A stretch of 64,000 nucleotides of DNA from Orychophragmus violaceus (lineage: Eukaryota > Streptophyta > Magnoliopsida > Brassicales > Brassicaceae), in the NCBI GenBank assembly GCA_030180135.1, contig CM058230.1, forward strand, positions 18,043,082 through 18,107,081. Direction: 5' to 3'. Positions 1 through 12,774 of this stretch are shown piece after piece; position 1 is the stretch's first letter; every line of letters begins with the position of its first letter. The translations under genes and the position numbers were made by a program. The notes under the pieces were generated by a model. It saw nothing but the letters and a program-made list of their open reading frames with translations. It was not told where the DNA came from and ran no database searches.

Positions 1-81
1 GCAAAAAGTAAAAATCTGAACAAACCGTGTAAACTAAACACCCGCTCGCGCGTACTATTCAAGCATGACTTCTACAGGATA

Positions 82-473
82 AACCGAGCACGTACTCGCA
101 CCTAAAAATATAAGCACACGGGATAAGCCGAGCCCAAGCTCGCCCTCAAAAAAAAAATTACAGGATAAGCCGGCATCAGATCCGCCCCTCCAATAGACCA
201 CATGATAAGCCGAGCACGTACTCGCCCCTCCGAGTCAAGTACAAGATAAGCCAAATTCACCTCTAAAAATCATATACAGGATAAGCCGGCAACAGCACCG
301 CACCTAGAAACGACCACAGGATAAGCCGAGCACGTACTTGCACCTAAAGGTTATCACGGGATAAGCCGGCAGTCGTCCGCACCCCAAAAAACAAAATATA
401 GGCTACAGGATAATCCGAGCCCGTACTCGTCCCTAAAAGCTACTAACAGGATAAACCGGAAACAATACCGCTC
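82..473 (+). repeat. Array of about ten covarying mini-hairpins (element A)
   Basis: A unit of about 41 bp is repeated about ten times. Each begins GGATAAGCC and carries a short inverted repeat. Arms alternate between CGAG..CTCG (loops such as CACGTA and CCCAAG) and CGG..CCG (loops such as CATCAGAT, CAACAGCA, CAGTCGT, AAACAATA). One unit has CGAG..CTTG, still pairable by a G-U wobble, and one unit near 245 is degenerate. The array lies just past the 3' end of the antisense gene, as in B and C. Confidence 0.8.
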
Positions 474-602
474 CTACAAACACATAAAAACAGTTAAGAA
501 CAAAGAACATAACCGTTCGAATTCACTGATAAAAGAAAAAGCGAAGTACAAGCAGGTTCATAACGGACCAAGTAAAAGAAAAGAGAAAAACAAAATTAAA
601 AT

Positions 603-2741
603 CTAACGGTGCTGCACAGGAATAAGCCCTTCACCACGAAGCCTCGCGACATCATCAGCAGTGACGATCCCCTCGTTCGAACCATGCTCGTCCCACACAA
701 AGCGCCCCGCCAAAATGTCCCTGCGACAATCTCGTCTACCTAAAGGAGTCATACGAAGGTCCCTCTCAGAAAGTTCGGTGTAATCCATTGAGTAAAAATC
801 CTCCCAAAGAATCTTCTCGTCACCAATCAGCCGCTCAATCTTCGACGCCGGAACATCCAAACCACCATCAGCTAAGAGACGGTACGACGCTAAAACTGAA
901 ACAACTTGGTTCAACTCTAGAAACTTATCCCGGAAACGCGCATCCTCCTCCCTGGTCCTCCTAATTTTCGCCAAACGAGCCTCCGCCTTACCAAAAACCT
1001 TGGCCCTCGATCGAGCGACCTCACTAGCACAAGACATACGTAACTTATCACACTCTGACCGATGGGAAACTTGGGCAGCAAGTAACACATCCTTCTCCCG
1101 CAAAGAATCAGCAACCCGCAGCTCGAGACCCTCAACCCTCCTATTCTCACGACGAAGAGCGTCGCTAACTCCCTCAAGCTCGCGAACCTTCACATGCGCC
1201 TTAAACAGCTTCGACCCAAGCCTTTCTTTCTCAAGTTTAAGTGCCTTGATCTCTTGCTCATAAGCATCCGTCAGCCGATTCTCATCTAGAAGAGCCAGAC
1301 ATCCAAACTAAAACTCATAGCAAAGGAAGGAAGAAAAGTGAAAACGCGAAGGCATATAAAAGAAGAGGAAAATTCCTACCCGAATACGAGAAAATTCAAC
1401 CTTACGATGAAGGTCAGATCGAAAGGATGCGGAAACAGGAAGGCGACTATTCGTCGAACTCGATCCTACCGATCGAAGAAATCGAACACACGCGTCATCA
1501 TCATTTACAATCTCCTCAGAACCAGAGTACTCAAAACGAACCAAAAAATCAACCGCTTTAGAACGAACCAACGGCTCGGTCTTAGGCACAGAGGCCAAAA
1601 AACCCTTATCTGTTTTTATCCTCTTCACCCTCGACGAAGAGCAATCACCATCAACAATACCGTCCCGGACACCGGCCGACATATTCTTGGGCGACCGTTT
1701 TTCCTTGAGTTCCCACTTCGCAGCACCGGCATCTATGCGAGAAAAGCACTGTCGAATCCTCTCATATGAATGTCGGGCCATATCAAAGGACCAAGTGAGT
1801 TCAGCTTCCTCAAACCTAAAGGAAATTCTGTCGGATAAGGAGCATTGAACGTACGGTGATCTAAAAAAAAAGAGAAGAAGAAGAAGGGGAAAGGGAAGGA
1901 ATACTCAAGAAGGTGGAAAGGAAGAAGAAGTAAACAAAAACAAAAAAGAAGAGAGAGGGGGTAGAGGCTATACCATGAACATGATTCCACGATGACTGGA
2001 ACAACCTGCTGCCATCAGGGACCGAAGCATCATTAGCCTTCACAAAAAAATACCTATCCTGCCAGTCAGATATCTTGCTCAATGCACCGGAAACAAGCTT
2101 AAGCTCATACCGACTCCTTGCCGAGACATAGCGCGTACCGGTGATCGTCTTGTTTGTAGAAATCCTCATCACTTCCTCGAAAATCGAAGGGTCACATCGA
2201 CCATTCCCTCAGCACCAAGCAACAAGGCGGCCACCATATTACGAACTGCGGCCGGGCAAAGCTGGGAGAGAGCGATTTGACGCTGTTAACAATAACCGAT
2301 CATAAGTTTAGGGAGAGGGAACTAAAGGTGGCATTTTACAAACCATCAATCATAAAGACAAATCCACCCGTCAGGGATTGACCATGGCCGCTCATCCATG
2401 GCCGGTAGACGAAGCACGAGACCGGGAACACACGCATGGACCTTCACGATCTCGTCCAAAGTCGCTTGCTTACAAAAAGACTCCCGAATCTCGCGAGTCA
2501 CCAAAGCCTTTCTCACCCTAGGCACCTCACAAATGGCGTCCAAATCAGCGTTCTTGACCTGAAACTTCGGGATATCAAAACGCAGACGGGGACGTGCGGA
2601 AGACGAACTCCTCCCACGATCCTGCGACTCCTCGTCTTCAGCAGACATCTTCAAAAAAGGGGAATCCATTCCCAAGGAGACAAACAAATCTCCATCGTCA
2701 CTATCACTGCTAGAAGAGGAGGAGCCAGACGAAGAACTCAT
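603..2741 (-). pseudogene. Decayed antisense gene of Tat element A
   Basis: The gene runs against the element. It starts at an ATG at 2741 (Ser-rich acidic N-terminus) with a TATA-like ATAAGTATT on the minus strand at 2802-2811. It contains the Transposase_28-like core (ICLYD, then LSQLCPAAVRNMVAALLLGAE, read in pieces near 2360-2200, and TGTRYVSARSRYELK, SDWQDRYFFVKAND near 2140-2010). A splice-donor-like CATG|GTATAG falls where B and C have their first intron. The last exon (603 to about 1285) encodes a coiled coil rich in Glu, Arg and Leu. Stops and frame changes near 2346, 2170 and 1800-1740 break the reading frame, so this copy is judged dead. The match to B and C is in exon order and sequence; function is unknown. 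Confidence 0.65.
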
Positions 2742-3114
2742 CAATGAAAAAACGAAAGACGAAAAAAGCAGAAAAGAGCAAAGAGAAATCCTCCTTCGGA
2801 AAATACTTATAGAAGTGACCGTCAGCCGACACCCAGGGAACATCATCATTACCTTTACACAGATCCCAAGGGTCGACGGTTGCTCATATGACGTTGCAAG
2901 TGATACACAACAATCCCTCCTCCGTACGACCGTTAGCACTTTCCTGTCCCCCAAGTGACATCAAGACACGTACACTAGAATACAGAATGCCAAAAGGACA
3001 CGAAAATCAAATGTAAACGACTCCAACAAGATTTCCGCCTGACTTAAAAATTCTCGAAGAAATTCGCCAACCTCAGCATCATGGCTCGACGAATTGGGGG
3101 GGGGGGGGACTAAT

Positions 3115-3528
3115 TGTTGGATATGGGTTTAGCACCCATCCATAAGCCCATTGGAAATCTTATTAAATCAACAAAAGCACATCGACCTGCAAAGAGAAAG
3201 CCTGCTAAGGAGTCAGTGGCCCAAGAAGAAGTTAGCGCTCAAACACTATAAATAGGACCCTTCATTCCTCATTTTAGACACATTGTAACTTGTGAAGAGG
3301 CCAAGCTACTTCTATAAAGCTCCAACCTTAAGCATTGCTTAGTGAGCACGTCATTCGACGGACTCACACCTCGTACCATCATGTTCATAGCTCGGCTCTG
3401 GCCTTAAGATCAATAAAGAATCATTTCGACCTCACTTTACATTTGTACTTCACCTCGTAGTTCGGATATTTCAGATCATACCCCGTAATATTGACTATGT
3501 CATATTTCCGTAACAACAACTTACGACA
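3115..3528 (+). repeat. 3' LTR of element A
   Basis: The LTR begins TGTTGGATATGGG immediately after a G13 polypurine tract (3096-3108) and ACTAAT. A TATAAATA box lies at 3247-3254, and AATAAA, a plausible polyadenylation signal, near 3411. The right boundary is approximate because no second LTR copy is available for comparison. Confidence 0.6.
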
Positions 3529-4718
3529 ATCCACCTACCTACTGGTTACAAAGATCCTATGAAGGGAATGCATGCATACTTAATACAATAAGACTATTCA
3601 CATTTAGTCATTACTTTCTCAAGGCTAGACGTTTGGTTCACATTTAGTCATTACTTTCTCAAGGCTAGACGTTTGGATATCCATTTGGATTTGATTCAAG
3701 TCTTTTGGATTTTCAGTCTATACATATATGACACATTCGAATATTTTAAAAAATTTGTTAGATTCGGTTCGGTTCCATATAATTTTTCTTCTGGATATCT
3801 GAAAATTATAAAATAAAAATAAAATTTAGTTACGTTTACATAAACAATTATTAAATTTTAATTAATAAATATAAAAAACTCTTGTGTATTTCATTTTTGG
3901 ATATTTTAGTTATTTCGATATAAAAATAATAAATATATTTAGGTTTATAATTATAATTTTGAATAATTCTGTTATATAAAGTTTAAATATATTTAATATT
4001 TTGAGTATATAACTGTATTTCAGATATTTTGGATCTCTATTCGATACTTGGTCCGATTCGGATTTGATTCCGATTTTCGGATATATGGGTTTAGAATCCA
4101 TTCGAATTTTTTGTCGGTTCGAATTTAAATCTGTTTCATTTTTTTTAGTTTGGATTTAGTTCGGGATTTTAGCTCTAGATATTTTACTCATGTCTACTTT
4201 TGTCAACAGAAAATGGATTTAACACGAGTTAGCTAGAAAAAAACATAATTACTTATCTAATTAAAATTCAAAGAAAATAATTAGCTTACAAAATTAAAAG
4301 AAGGAAAACAATCAATCTAATTAAAACTTATAGCAAATTACTTGCATAAAATATGCCTCTTATTGAACTTTTGAGAATTCTTAATTGAAACATGGGATCC
4401 ACATAAAATAAGAAGAGAAGAAAAACTTTTGTACAATCTAAGGTACCAGACGAGTGAAAAAAAAAATAGAAAACATCGAGGGTAGGGGACATCGAACCAA
4501 AGAACCAAGACTCAGACGGGGAACTAAAACCTATTCAATAACCACTCTATCGTTGAAGCTGAATGCAAAAATTTATATATTTGACTGGGGGCACGTGATC
4601 CCGTAACAATCAACGTGGATCCGCCCCTGATCGTAATGTGCAAATTAGACGGCTACTTTCTCAACCCTCATGCATGTTTGTATGAATGTTACTAGTATAT
4701 GTCTATATTTACGTAATT
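3529..4718. other. AT-rich spacer with a 40-bp direct duplication, no gene seen
   Basis: A 40-bp unit starting CACATTTAGTC is present twice in tandem at 3599-3638 and 3639-3678. The rest is AT-rich with scattered TTCGGTTCGG and GGATATC words that look like old transposon debris. No coding sequence is supported: the reading frames here are short and of biased composition. Confidence 0.5.
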
Positions 4719-5000
4719 AGCATGTTCTTTTAGCTGCCGCTGCGTCTTTTACTGCGGCTACTTTACGAGACCTAAAATTAAAGCTTGTTTTAGTCTTTTC
4801 TGCCGCTGCGTTTGTAAGTTTAGGCAATTTGTTCATGTTTTGCTTTGTTCCGGTGCCGTTGATTTCTCCGGCGGCCATTTAAAGTAAAAAAAGCGTCAAC
4901 TGCTTTCTGTTTTTACACATTGCATTGCCGTTGCGTCTTAAATTAATTAAAAAGCCTGTGTTATTATTTTGGCCGCTAACGGCAGCTAAAAGAACATGCT
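4719..5000. mobile_element. MITE-like element with 21-bp terminal inverted repeats
   Basis: A perfect 21-bp inverted repeat closes a 282-bp segment: 4719-4739 is the reverse complement of 4980-5000 (outer end AGCATGTTC, inner end GCTGCCG). The interior repeats the word TGCCG(C/T)TGCGT three times and has no coding capacity. That is the form of a non-autonomous DNA transposon. No convincing target-site duplication was found, so the superfamily is undecided. Confidence 0.6.
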
Positions 5001-6670
5001 CAATAACAACCAATAGCGTGAGTAGACGTAATAAGGTGCAAATTGGTACAAAAAGGTGTAAAACTAACTGACACTAGAAGCATATGTTCGTAGCCGATTT
5101 TAACGACCGTTAACCAAATCTGTCACTCTGATTCTGAAGCCGACTTTTTCCTTTTTATCGTGAAGCTAATCTCGAGGAGTTTCTCAAGTATCTATTCTTC
5201 ACCGTCCAATTAGATTTCTTGAAGATATTTTGGGGGTCAGACAAATAAACTGGCTTTCGACTTAAGATTGTCCATCTCGAGAAACAAAAAGATTCCATGG
5301 CTTCGAATCCCTTTATTACCCTCTTCTCACTTTCCTCGCTTTCTGTTCTGTTGATGACGATTCTCTGATGCACCACTTGGGGTTCTTTTTGGTCCTTTTT
5401 CTTTTTCTTTTTTACTAAGAATGTAAATATCATTTAAAATGAATTTTCGGAATTACAGTTTGAGTTCACAAAATGCAAAACCTAACAATTAGTTCATTGA
5501 CAAAAAAGTAACAAACATAAAAGCAAAAATAATTTAGTAATTTAATTCTTTTGCTTTGTAGCATTAAAAACAAACTAGTGATAAAGCTCTTGAATCCCAA
5601 TCAAAAGGGAACACACAACAACAACGAACTCAACTCCAAAATCGGACTAGAGAAACTTAAGCTGAAATCTAAAAAGTTGTTTCATCTGTCAGCACTAGAA
5701 GAGAACCATTCCTCAACGACGGTAGGAGAGGCTCGGACGAGATTGCCCTCTATATCTTATGACCGACGCTCAAAAGACTCACCTAGATCCAGTTCTAACC
5801 AGAAACTACATTAACTAACGGTGCTTAATAGCGGCTGTCCTCACTCCCAAGTCCATTCCCTGAAGTCGACAAGCACAGAACCACGCATCACCACTCCACA
5901 GCCTTACTACCTCCTCCTAAATCTAACAAAAAACGAAACACCCAGCCAAAAACTAGAAGCTAAACACAGCACTAAAAAGCTACCCTTCACTAGAAGAAAC
6001 AAGGCATAAACCACGACTCGTACGGACACACATGCAAACTGGTAACTTGATTAAGCTGGTTGGTTAAAATCAAGCAAGCGGGAGATTCGCCGGAATAACA
6101 CGAACACAGAGCTGAGGAACATCTCCACATCAAGAACCAAACCCGCAGAAGAACAAGACGAAGAATACGATCACCGGAGGCTCATCGGAAGCCAGGTCAA
6201 AAAAATCGACGATGGTAGAAAAACGAGGCTGTAAAGCCGTCGCCACACCGCCTCGCGACCGCCGACCCCAACTGAAGAAGCATGTCCTCCGTAGCAGCTC
6301 GAGCATAGGAAAAAAAAATCGAAGGTACCTCGCGAGAAGACAGTGCGCATACCGACGGCACATAAATCCGCCGTCCTCGAGCAGATCTGAGACACACTGA
6401 AGCACTCCGTCGCAACTTCACCTTTCCCGGCACTGCCTCTGTTCAACACGAAACATGGAAGAGAAAGTAGCTTAAAGTATGAGGTTAACCGGAACCGACC
6501 AGAAAACCCTGATATGCATCACACCGGCGCGGACAAAAGAGCATAGAAGGAAAACGAAGAGAAAGAACCCTCTCCGGCGAGCTCACGAGTCCGGTCGGAG
6601 CCAGACACTCCGGAGAGACAGTAGATATGAGAGTTTACCTTTAGTTTACCTTTTTATTTGATTTCATATA
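5001..6670. other. Spacer with a GC-richer, transcript-like block; no gene supported
   Basis: About 5690-6620 is richer in GC than its surroundings. Read on the minus strand it resembles an untranslated or retroposed transcript, being pyrimidine-rich and CG-containing. The open frames are short, overlap on both strands and carry no recognisable motif. It may be a retroposon like those at 7328 and 39033, but no target-site duplication could be found. Confidence 0.35.
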
Positions 6671-7013
6671 CTCCCACTCATTTGATTTTCTAATTTTTGC
6701 ATATAAATTAAAAAGTAATTAATAAATACTTTACTTAATCTTTTATTATATATATTTTTTTTAACTAGTTTGAGAATTATGTTAAAAAGACGAAAGGAAT
6801 ATTGGTTTATAATGAACATTGGAGTAACTTTTTCTTGTTTTACCAGGATTTTGAGTTTTTATATACTTTTTGTGTGTTTGTAACTAATTAATCAAACAAG
6901 TTTAATGCATATATTAATTAATTTAATAAAATTTATTAATTATATTGTAGAAATCAAATATTATGAAATAAGAATAAAATGTTAAAAAATCAAATTTAGT
7001 AAAACGGATGGAG
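6671..7013. mobile_element. Degenerate Stowaway-like MITE
   Basis: The ends CTCCCACTCATTTGATTTT and, reversed, CTCCATCCGTTTTAC..AATTTGATTTTTT form an imperfect terminal inverted repeat. TA dinucleotides lie at 6669-6670 and 7014-7015, as expected of Tc1/mariner (Stowaway) target duplications. The 343-bp interior is AT-rich and non-coding. The CTCC..CCGTTT end is shared with the clearer copy at 40471. Confidence 0.5.
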
Positions 7014-7315
7014 TATATATTTATTATTTTCAAAACTTTAAATACCAGAAAACAAGAAAATCTCTAGATCATTATTGAGATCAAAGCTAGATTGGTTTGA
7101 TAACGTATAGTGGTATTTCGACCTGATGCCAACTTATTTTCCTATTACGAAAAAAGTATGTTATAATCTTATATCATTAACTAAATATGATATATATTTA
7201 GTGTTTATTGATGTTGAATGAAAACCCATAATTTCTAATAATTAAAACCTGACAGAAGTAGCTCTGCCGTTTGAAATTATGGGTTGGGTAAACAACACAA
7301 ATTTAAACGATTTTT

Positions 7316-8418
7316 AGAAGAGGGTATATGTCACCCTAGCCGCTTCTCTTACAGGCACGATCTTCGAGATGCTTCGTTCGTCTCCGTTCTATCTCCCCGG
7401 TGGCTGGCGCTTCTCGCCAGAGCCGAGAGGGTTGCCTCCGTTGATTTAGTGAGTAGCGGATCCGGTTTCATCTCCTCCATTTCCTCTGACGGCCGTTATC
7501 CTCCGTCTCCAGCCTGGTCTTCTTTGATCGTCGTTGCCGCTTTCTCTATCGTCGGTTTATGGAGCTCGACCTGGGCCAGCCTTTGTTAGTGGCATGTGCT
7601 TACGGTTCTCAGCGGCTCGTCCTCGGTGTTTCCCCGGTAAGTTGTGGTTGATTGTGGCTGGTGTGGAGTGATTCTGTCATGTGGCTGTCTGAATCCACCA
7701 GTGGTGTGTGAGTCTACGGTTTTCATGACGGGTTGGTGCTCTATTTCACTCTACCGGGTTTAGTGAAGTCGAGATTTGGGATTGATGGTTAGTGGTTTAG
7801 TTGAAATTAGTATATTGGTATGGTTGTGGTTTATAGGTTGTTTATGGGCTAGCAGGTTATAGTTAGTTACGCTTTGAGGCTCCTTATTCAGATCTTGGCT
7901 TCGTTTGATTGTCTGGGTCTACTTTGGGTGGTATGGGTTCTCCGTACAAATCTATATAATTTAGGATTTTGGTTCTTGGTTCTTGGTTCTTCTCGCATCG
8001 TGTCATCGGTCGTCGATTGGTTAATGGTTTGTTCCTTCGTCTTCCTCGGTTTGATCTGCATACGGCTTGCTCGTAGCTCTTGTTTCAAACCTTCTCAGAG
8101 CGTCGGTGGATCAGCCTCATTAATCTCGACATTGGATGTTTCTCCAGTTTGTTCTCGTTTCATGAGGTCCATGCTTCTCGAGTGCCTTGTTTGACTGATC
8201 GTGATCTCTTTCTATGGCGCCTCAGCTACTGTCTTGATCATGTTTAGCCTTTGTGTATGTTTAAGTTAGTTTATATTAGTCTTTCTTGTTTGGGCTCTTG
8301 GCTCCGGTATCGATGTTGGATAGCCTGCTTCAGTATTTCGAAAACGTATCCCAAAAATGTATTCTACCCTTGTTATATATGGAAAAATATTCAGACAAAA
8401 AAAAGAAGAAGAGGGTAT
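7316..8418 (+). mobile_element. Retroposon of about 1.08 kb with 12-bp target duplication
   Basis: AGAAGAGGGTAT is present at 7316-7327 and again at 8407-8418. The segment between them ends in an A-rich run (ACAAAAAAAAG), so it has the hallmarks of a target-primed (LINE-mediated) insertion in plus orientation. The body is intronless, GC-richer than its flanks and has no convincing protein. Size, tail and duplication fit the non-autonomous Sadhu-type retroposons of Arabidopsis, but family membership is a suggestion from these general traits only. A retrotransposed transcript fragment is the alternative. Confidence 0.6.
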
Positions 8419-8749
8419 TTCCTCTGTTGTTTCTCTAGTTGAAAATCATCCTTATTATCAGCCTTATTATGCTGGTCAAAACACTAGAAACTAGAAATTG
8501 TTCACTTCTAGCGAGCTTCAAATCTTGTTCTAAGCCGTGAGAAGAATTAAATAGATAGCTTTCTGCTAAGATCAAAATTTTTTTTCTAATTAACAGTCAC
8601 TCCGTATTAGAAGATATAAAAAAAATATGAATATAATAGCATGGAATTGTGAGTTAGAGCCGAATTAATGAAAAAACACTTAAAAGAGTTCCATCGATAT
8701 TTTCAGCTGATATTTTTTTGTAAAATTTCCAAGTTTCTTATAGTTATTA
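8419..8749. other. AT-rich spacer, nothing recognised
   Basis: The segment lies between the retroposon and the first recognisable LINE coding traces. No gene, repeat or structured element could be supported. Confidence 0.4.
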
Positions 8750-11700
8750 CCATGTTTTTACGGTTGAGCTGCAAGGCAGAGTCGGTGGTCTAACGCTTTT
8801 CCTATCATTTCATACTCGGATACCCGTATGATCAATGTTGAACCAACTTTTGAAGGCAATAAAATTCTTATGACATTTTTTATGAAGATCTGATGGTAGA
8901 GTACCGAGAATGATTTTGGAAAATACTTACGAGGATAAGTGTTAATCGTCGTGATTCATGGTTTATGATATGCAATTTTAATGAAATCACAAATAACCAT
9001 GAAAAAGGTGGCCGACGAATGGGTCAAGTCCTCGTTTATCCTTTTTTGCATTAGGCTCGAGAATTGTGGATGATTGACTTTCTCTAGAAAGGGAATTCCG
9101 TGTCTTAGGTCGGGAGGCGTAGATCCAAAATATTCAAATATCGCTTTGATAAGGCACTTGGAAATGAAAAACGGCACTATCGCTTTTTTCCCACACGTTA
9201 GTTGAATATTTGAAATATGGAGGTCAAACCATAGACCAGTCTTGAAGAAATTATAATTGGTTGTCCGACATCGAATGATTTTTTTTAAGTTTGATAAAAG
9301 ATAGTTTGGAAAACCGGGATTCAAAGAAGCAGTGATCTCGGGATGGGGTCCAAATGATGAAATCCCGTATAGAATTTTCCATCAGAAAGTGGCACCTCCT
9401 AAGAAAAATATCTTTCTTAGAAGAAATATATGTCCACAAATACAACAATTTAGTGAAGAACTTAAAGATCATGTAGATATCTCCGCAGCTGATGATAACA
9501 CTACACTAGAAGAATTAGAAGATCTTCGACGAGAACTTTGTTCACCTTTCCGGGAAGAAGAGATTTTGGAGACAGAAAAATCAGACACTCTTCCAAAGAA
9601 ATGGTGATACAAAATTCCACAATGCCCTCACGAAAATTCGACGGGCGAGGAACTGTATCATCTGTCTCAAGGATCAACATGGAAAATGATTGAAAACCCC
9701 CAATGTGATTGAGAAAGTTGTGATCGGATACTTCAAGGACACTTTCACGAGTTCACAACCTTGACACTTTACTGAGTCTCTCCGGTTCATTACCCAGAAA
9801 TTCCCAGCTCATGTTAATAATATCATTGTCTCATAACCCTTGCTGAGGAGATTAGATCGACTCTTTTTCTATTAATCTTAACAAGGCTCTTGGATCAGAC
9901 GTCATAACTAGCCATTTTTATCATAGGTCTGGCAAGTAAGCCAAGACTTAATAAAACTGATCAAGGATTTCTTCGCTTTAGGTAGTTTTAACCCGTGATT
10001 CAACCAGACTAATATATGTGTGATCTCTAAGAAAGAACTCCCGAGGGCAATCACAAATTTTATACCGATAAACCTATGTAGTGTAAGTTATAAGATCATC
10101 TTTAAGGTCATGTGTACAATATTAAAAAATTCCTCCCAAAATTGATTTCAGAGACTCAGCCGCCTTTATGCCTAGACGACTTATCAATGATAACATTCTG
10201 CTGGCGCAAGAAAATTTTCATGCCTTATGGAAAAACAAAAGGTGTCAAAGTGAATTTATGGCAATAAAAACTGACATGAACAAAGCTTATGACTGATTAG
10301 AATAAGATTTTATGAGAGCTCTTTTACTCAAACTCGGCTTCGCAGAGAAATGGATAACTCTACTCATGTTTTGTTGTTTTGTATATCATCGGTCTCGTAC
10401 CAGGTTTTAAATAATGGTGAGGCAAGAGGGAGAATCAAACCATCGAGGGGACTCCGATAGGGGGTGTTATTATCACTATTTTGATTATTTTATGTACAGA
10501 GGCTCTTATCTCTTTTATGAATGAGGCGCAAGAAGAAAAGAGGAGCTCAAGATTAAGGATCGCAAAGGAAATCCCCACGTATCTCACCTTCTATTTGCGG
10601 ATGATAATTTATTCTTATTTCGAGCGGACGTCCGGTAAAGTGTAGAGATTTTGGCAATAATTAGGGTTTATGGCAATGCGCCGGGCCAACAGCTTAACCC
10701 ATCCAAATCTTTGTTTTTTGGTAGAAAAGTCAACCACCTGCCGAGAGAAAAAAAAATCAATCGGTATCTCAAATAAGGGGGGGGGGGGATGGGGATGGGG
10801 ATGTTCTTGGAACTCCTCAAACAAATTTTTGGCTCTAAGAAAAAAGTTTTTGGATTTTTCCAAAATAGAATGAACAACCGGATTAGCACAGGCTAAGAAA
10901 CCATTTCAATTCAGTATCCCAAGCTATTTCAACCTATGCCATGTCATGCTACCTTCGCCATCAAGGCATCATCGATAAGTTGAGGAGTGTTATCTCAAAC
11001 TTCTAGTGAAGCTCAAAACAAAATAGTGGGTATTCCATTGGATAGCTTGGGATAAGATATGTGTTTCCCAAGATTTGGGAGGCCTGGAATTATGCGACCT
11101 TCATGATTTGAATATCACCCTTCTTGCTAAAAAGATGTGGAGGCCATTGCAACATCCAAACACTCTCCTTGCTAGAGTCTTGATATGTTTCTATAATAGA
11201 AATTTGAATCCACTGTAGGATCATCGCGTCGATTCCCCATCTTACGGATGGTGTAATATCATAGTGGAGAGAGACATGCTTAAAATGGGACTGAGGAAGA
11301 TAGTTAGATCAGTCTGGAATACAAGAATGTGGAGAGAGTGATGGATACATGATATTCCGACTATACCATGTTTATGAGAGAAGTTTACCCTTTGAGACAG
11401 CGCGACCCCACCTTCTGGTAAACCAACTGATTCGTCAAGACACATGGGATTGGAATGAGGTCATGATATGATACCTGTTTCATCATGATGATATTCCCCT
11501 CATAGTAGGGTTGAGACCAAGCCGCAACTTTACTTTGGACGACTATACGTGGAACCACACAAAATCCATAGTTTACATGGTGTGATTTAAGTGTGAGTTG
11601 TTTAGGAAATCAAACTTAGCTCAAACAAATCCAAAAGTCATGAGACCAAAATTTTTACCACTTACGAGTTATGTGTGAAAGGTTAAGGCTCCCGGGAAAT

Positions 11701-12201
11701 TCAAGCACTTCTTGTGGCAAGCTTTGATGGGTTTGTTGCTACATACCAACAACTCACTTACAACCATTTAGGCACAAACAAGAGCTGCCCTCGTCGCATC
11801 GCGCCTAATGAAACTATTAATCATCTTCTTTTTAAATTTCCCCTAGTCATACATGTTTGAGCTTTATCAGACTTTTAGTCCCTTCCGGGTTGCTTATCGA
11901 GTACCTTTTTATTCCAAAATATGGATTTTCTATTTTGGAAGAAAAAAGAAATGGGCTTACCTGAGTCTCAAAAAGATTTTTTTTTGGATCATATACCGTA
12001 TATATGAAAACAAAGGAATGATAAAATTTTAACGGAAACGAGATATCCCATGTGGACACTCTCCAGACAGCTTCTCTTGAAGCGGAAAGCTGGAAGATAG
12101 CCAACTAGAAGGAATGAGAGGTGGAAGTAGAAGACCACCGCATCAGATAAATACATGAAAACCCATTTCGACCATACTCTTCTATGTCTCAAGATCGATG
12201 C
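8750..12201 (+). pseudogene. Decayed L1-type LINE ORF2, 5' and central part
   Basis: Conceptual translation in shifting plus frames gives the order of a plant L1 ORF2. An endonuclease end with FNEITNNHEKGGR is near 8965-9015 and a linker with EELEDLRRELCSPFREEE near 9500-9555. The reverse transcriptase has MAIKTDMNKAYD near 10260-10290 and LLFADDNLF near 10590-10615. HWIAWDKICVSQDLGGL follows near 11030-11090, then a zf-RVT region with KAPGKFKHFLWQALMG near 11680-11730. Numerous stops and frame changes, including two stops just after KAYD, show it is dead. The family catalyses target-primed reverse transcription. Tat element B sits in its 3' part; the reading resumes at 23105. The true 5' end is not clear. 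Confidence 0.8.
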
Positions 12202-12728
12202 TGTTAGAGTCAAGATTAGCACTTTCCTAAGAAGGCCTATTCATGAATTTAGGTCGGCCCAAAATGGAAAGTCAGGAATAAGGCCCAAGGCGGTAAAACT
12301 TAGGTTAAACCGAACTCGAGGGAACCGACTTACATTAGGGCTAGGATGGAAGGCGCCGCGCACTAAAGTCGGAAAAGGGAATATTCCAACTTAGGATAAA
12401 GGCGATATTTTAGGAAATATTCTGTATATATCTTATTTTCCTTTTTCATGTAAACCGACTTGTAACCCTATATAAGGGAACCCGATATTCATTCAATAGA
12501 CACGTTTTTCTGAATATTTTCGGCTTGAGAGACTTTAGAGCGATATTTAACCTAAAATCTCTCCGGCGACTTCTTAACAATCCTTCACCGGCTTCCATCT
12601 CGGAAACGCCGGTTTACAAACCCTAATTTCCCAAATCTCACCGCGTTCTTAAATCCTTCTTTTAGAATCCCTAATTCCAAACCCTAAAACTCTTTCTATC
12701 TTTGGATAGACCGAGTTGAGATCTTACA
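12202..12728 (+). repeat. 5' LTR of element B
   Basis: It runs from TGTTAGAGTC to GATCTTACA. A TATATAAG box lies near 12470-12477, placing the start of the genomic transcript in the middle of the LTR. It is preceded by the GATGC target duplication (12197-12201). Confidence 0.95.
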
Positions 12729-12730
12729 AT

Positions 12731-12746
12731 TGGCGCCGACTGTGGG
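12731..12746 (+). other. Primer binding site of element B
   Basis: TGGCGCCGACTGTGGG begins two bases after the LTR. TGGCGCCG is complementary to the 3' end of plant tRNA-Asp (..CGGCGCCA) as I know that tRNA, so tRNA-Asp is the likely primer. The match beyond the first eight bases is weak. Confidence 0.7.
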
Positions 12747-12774
12747 GATTTCTAAGAAAATTTTCTGAAACGAG

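Larger units (their letters stand above)
1..3528 (+). mobile_element. Ty3/Gypsy Tat-lineage element A, 3' part only
   Basis: This is the 3' portion of an LTR retrotransposon whose gag-pol and 5' LTR lie left of the window. In order it shows a small inverted-repeat array (about 82-473), a decayed antisense gene (603-2741, minus), a 13-G polypurine tract (3096-3108) and an LTR starting TGTTGG at 3115. The same order occurs in complete elements B and C, which places A in the same Tat group. The LTR opening resembles that of C (GGGTTTAGCACCC in both). The LTR end near 3528 is estimated from a terminal ACA and is not proven, because the partner LTR and the target duplication are not visible. Confidence 0.8.

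Noticed and set aside
82..473. CRISPR array
   Set aside because: The units are evenly spaced, but spacers are near-copies of each other, the inverted repeat varies in step, and the context is a plant retrotransposon.
7284..8194. Plus-strand frames of 101 and 106 codons as host genes
   Set aside because: They lie in a retroposon defined by a target duplication and A tail, lack motifs, and the frame closes repeatedly.
10774..10812. Long G run with GATGGGGATGGGGATG in the LINE remnant
   Set aside because: It looked like a polypurine tract or quadruplex element, but it is a low-complexity expansion within decayed LINE coding sequence with no LTR beside it.
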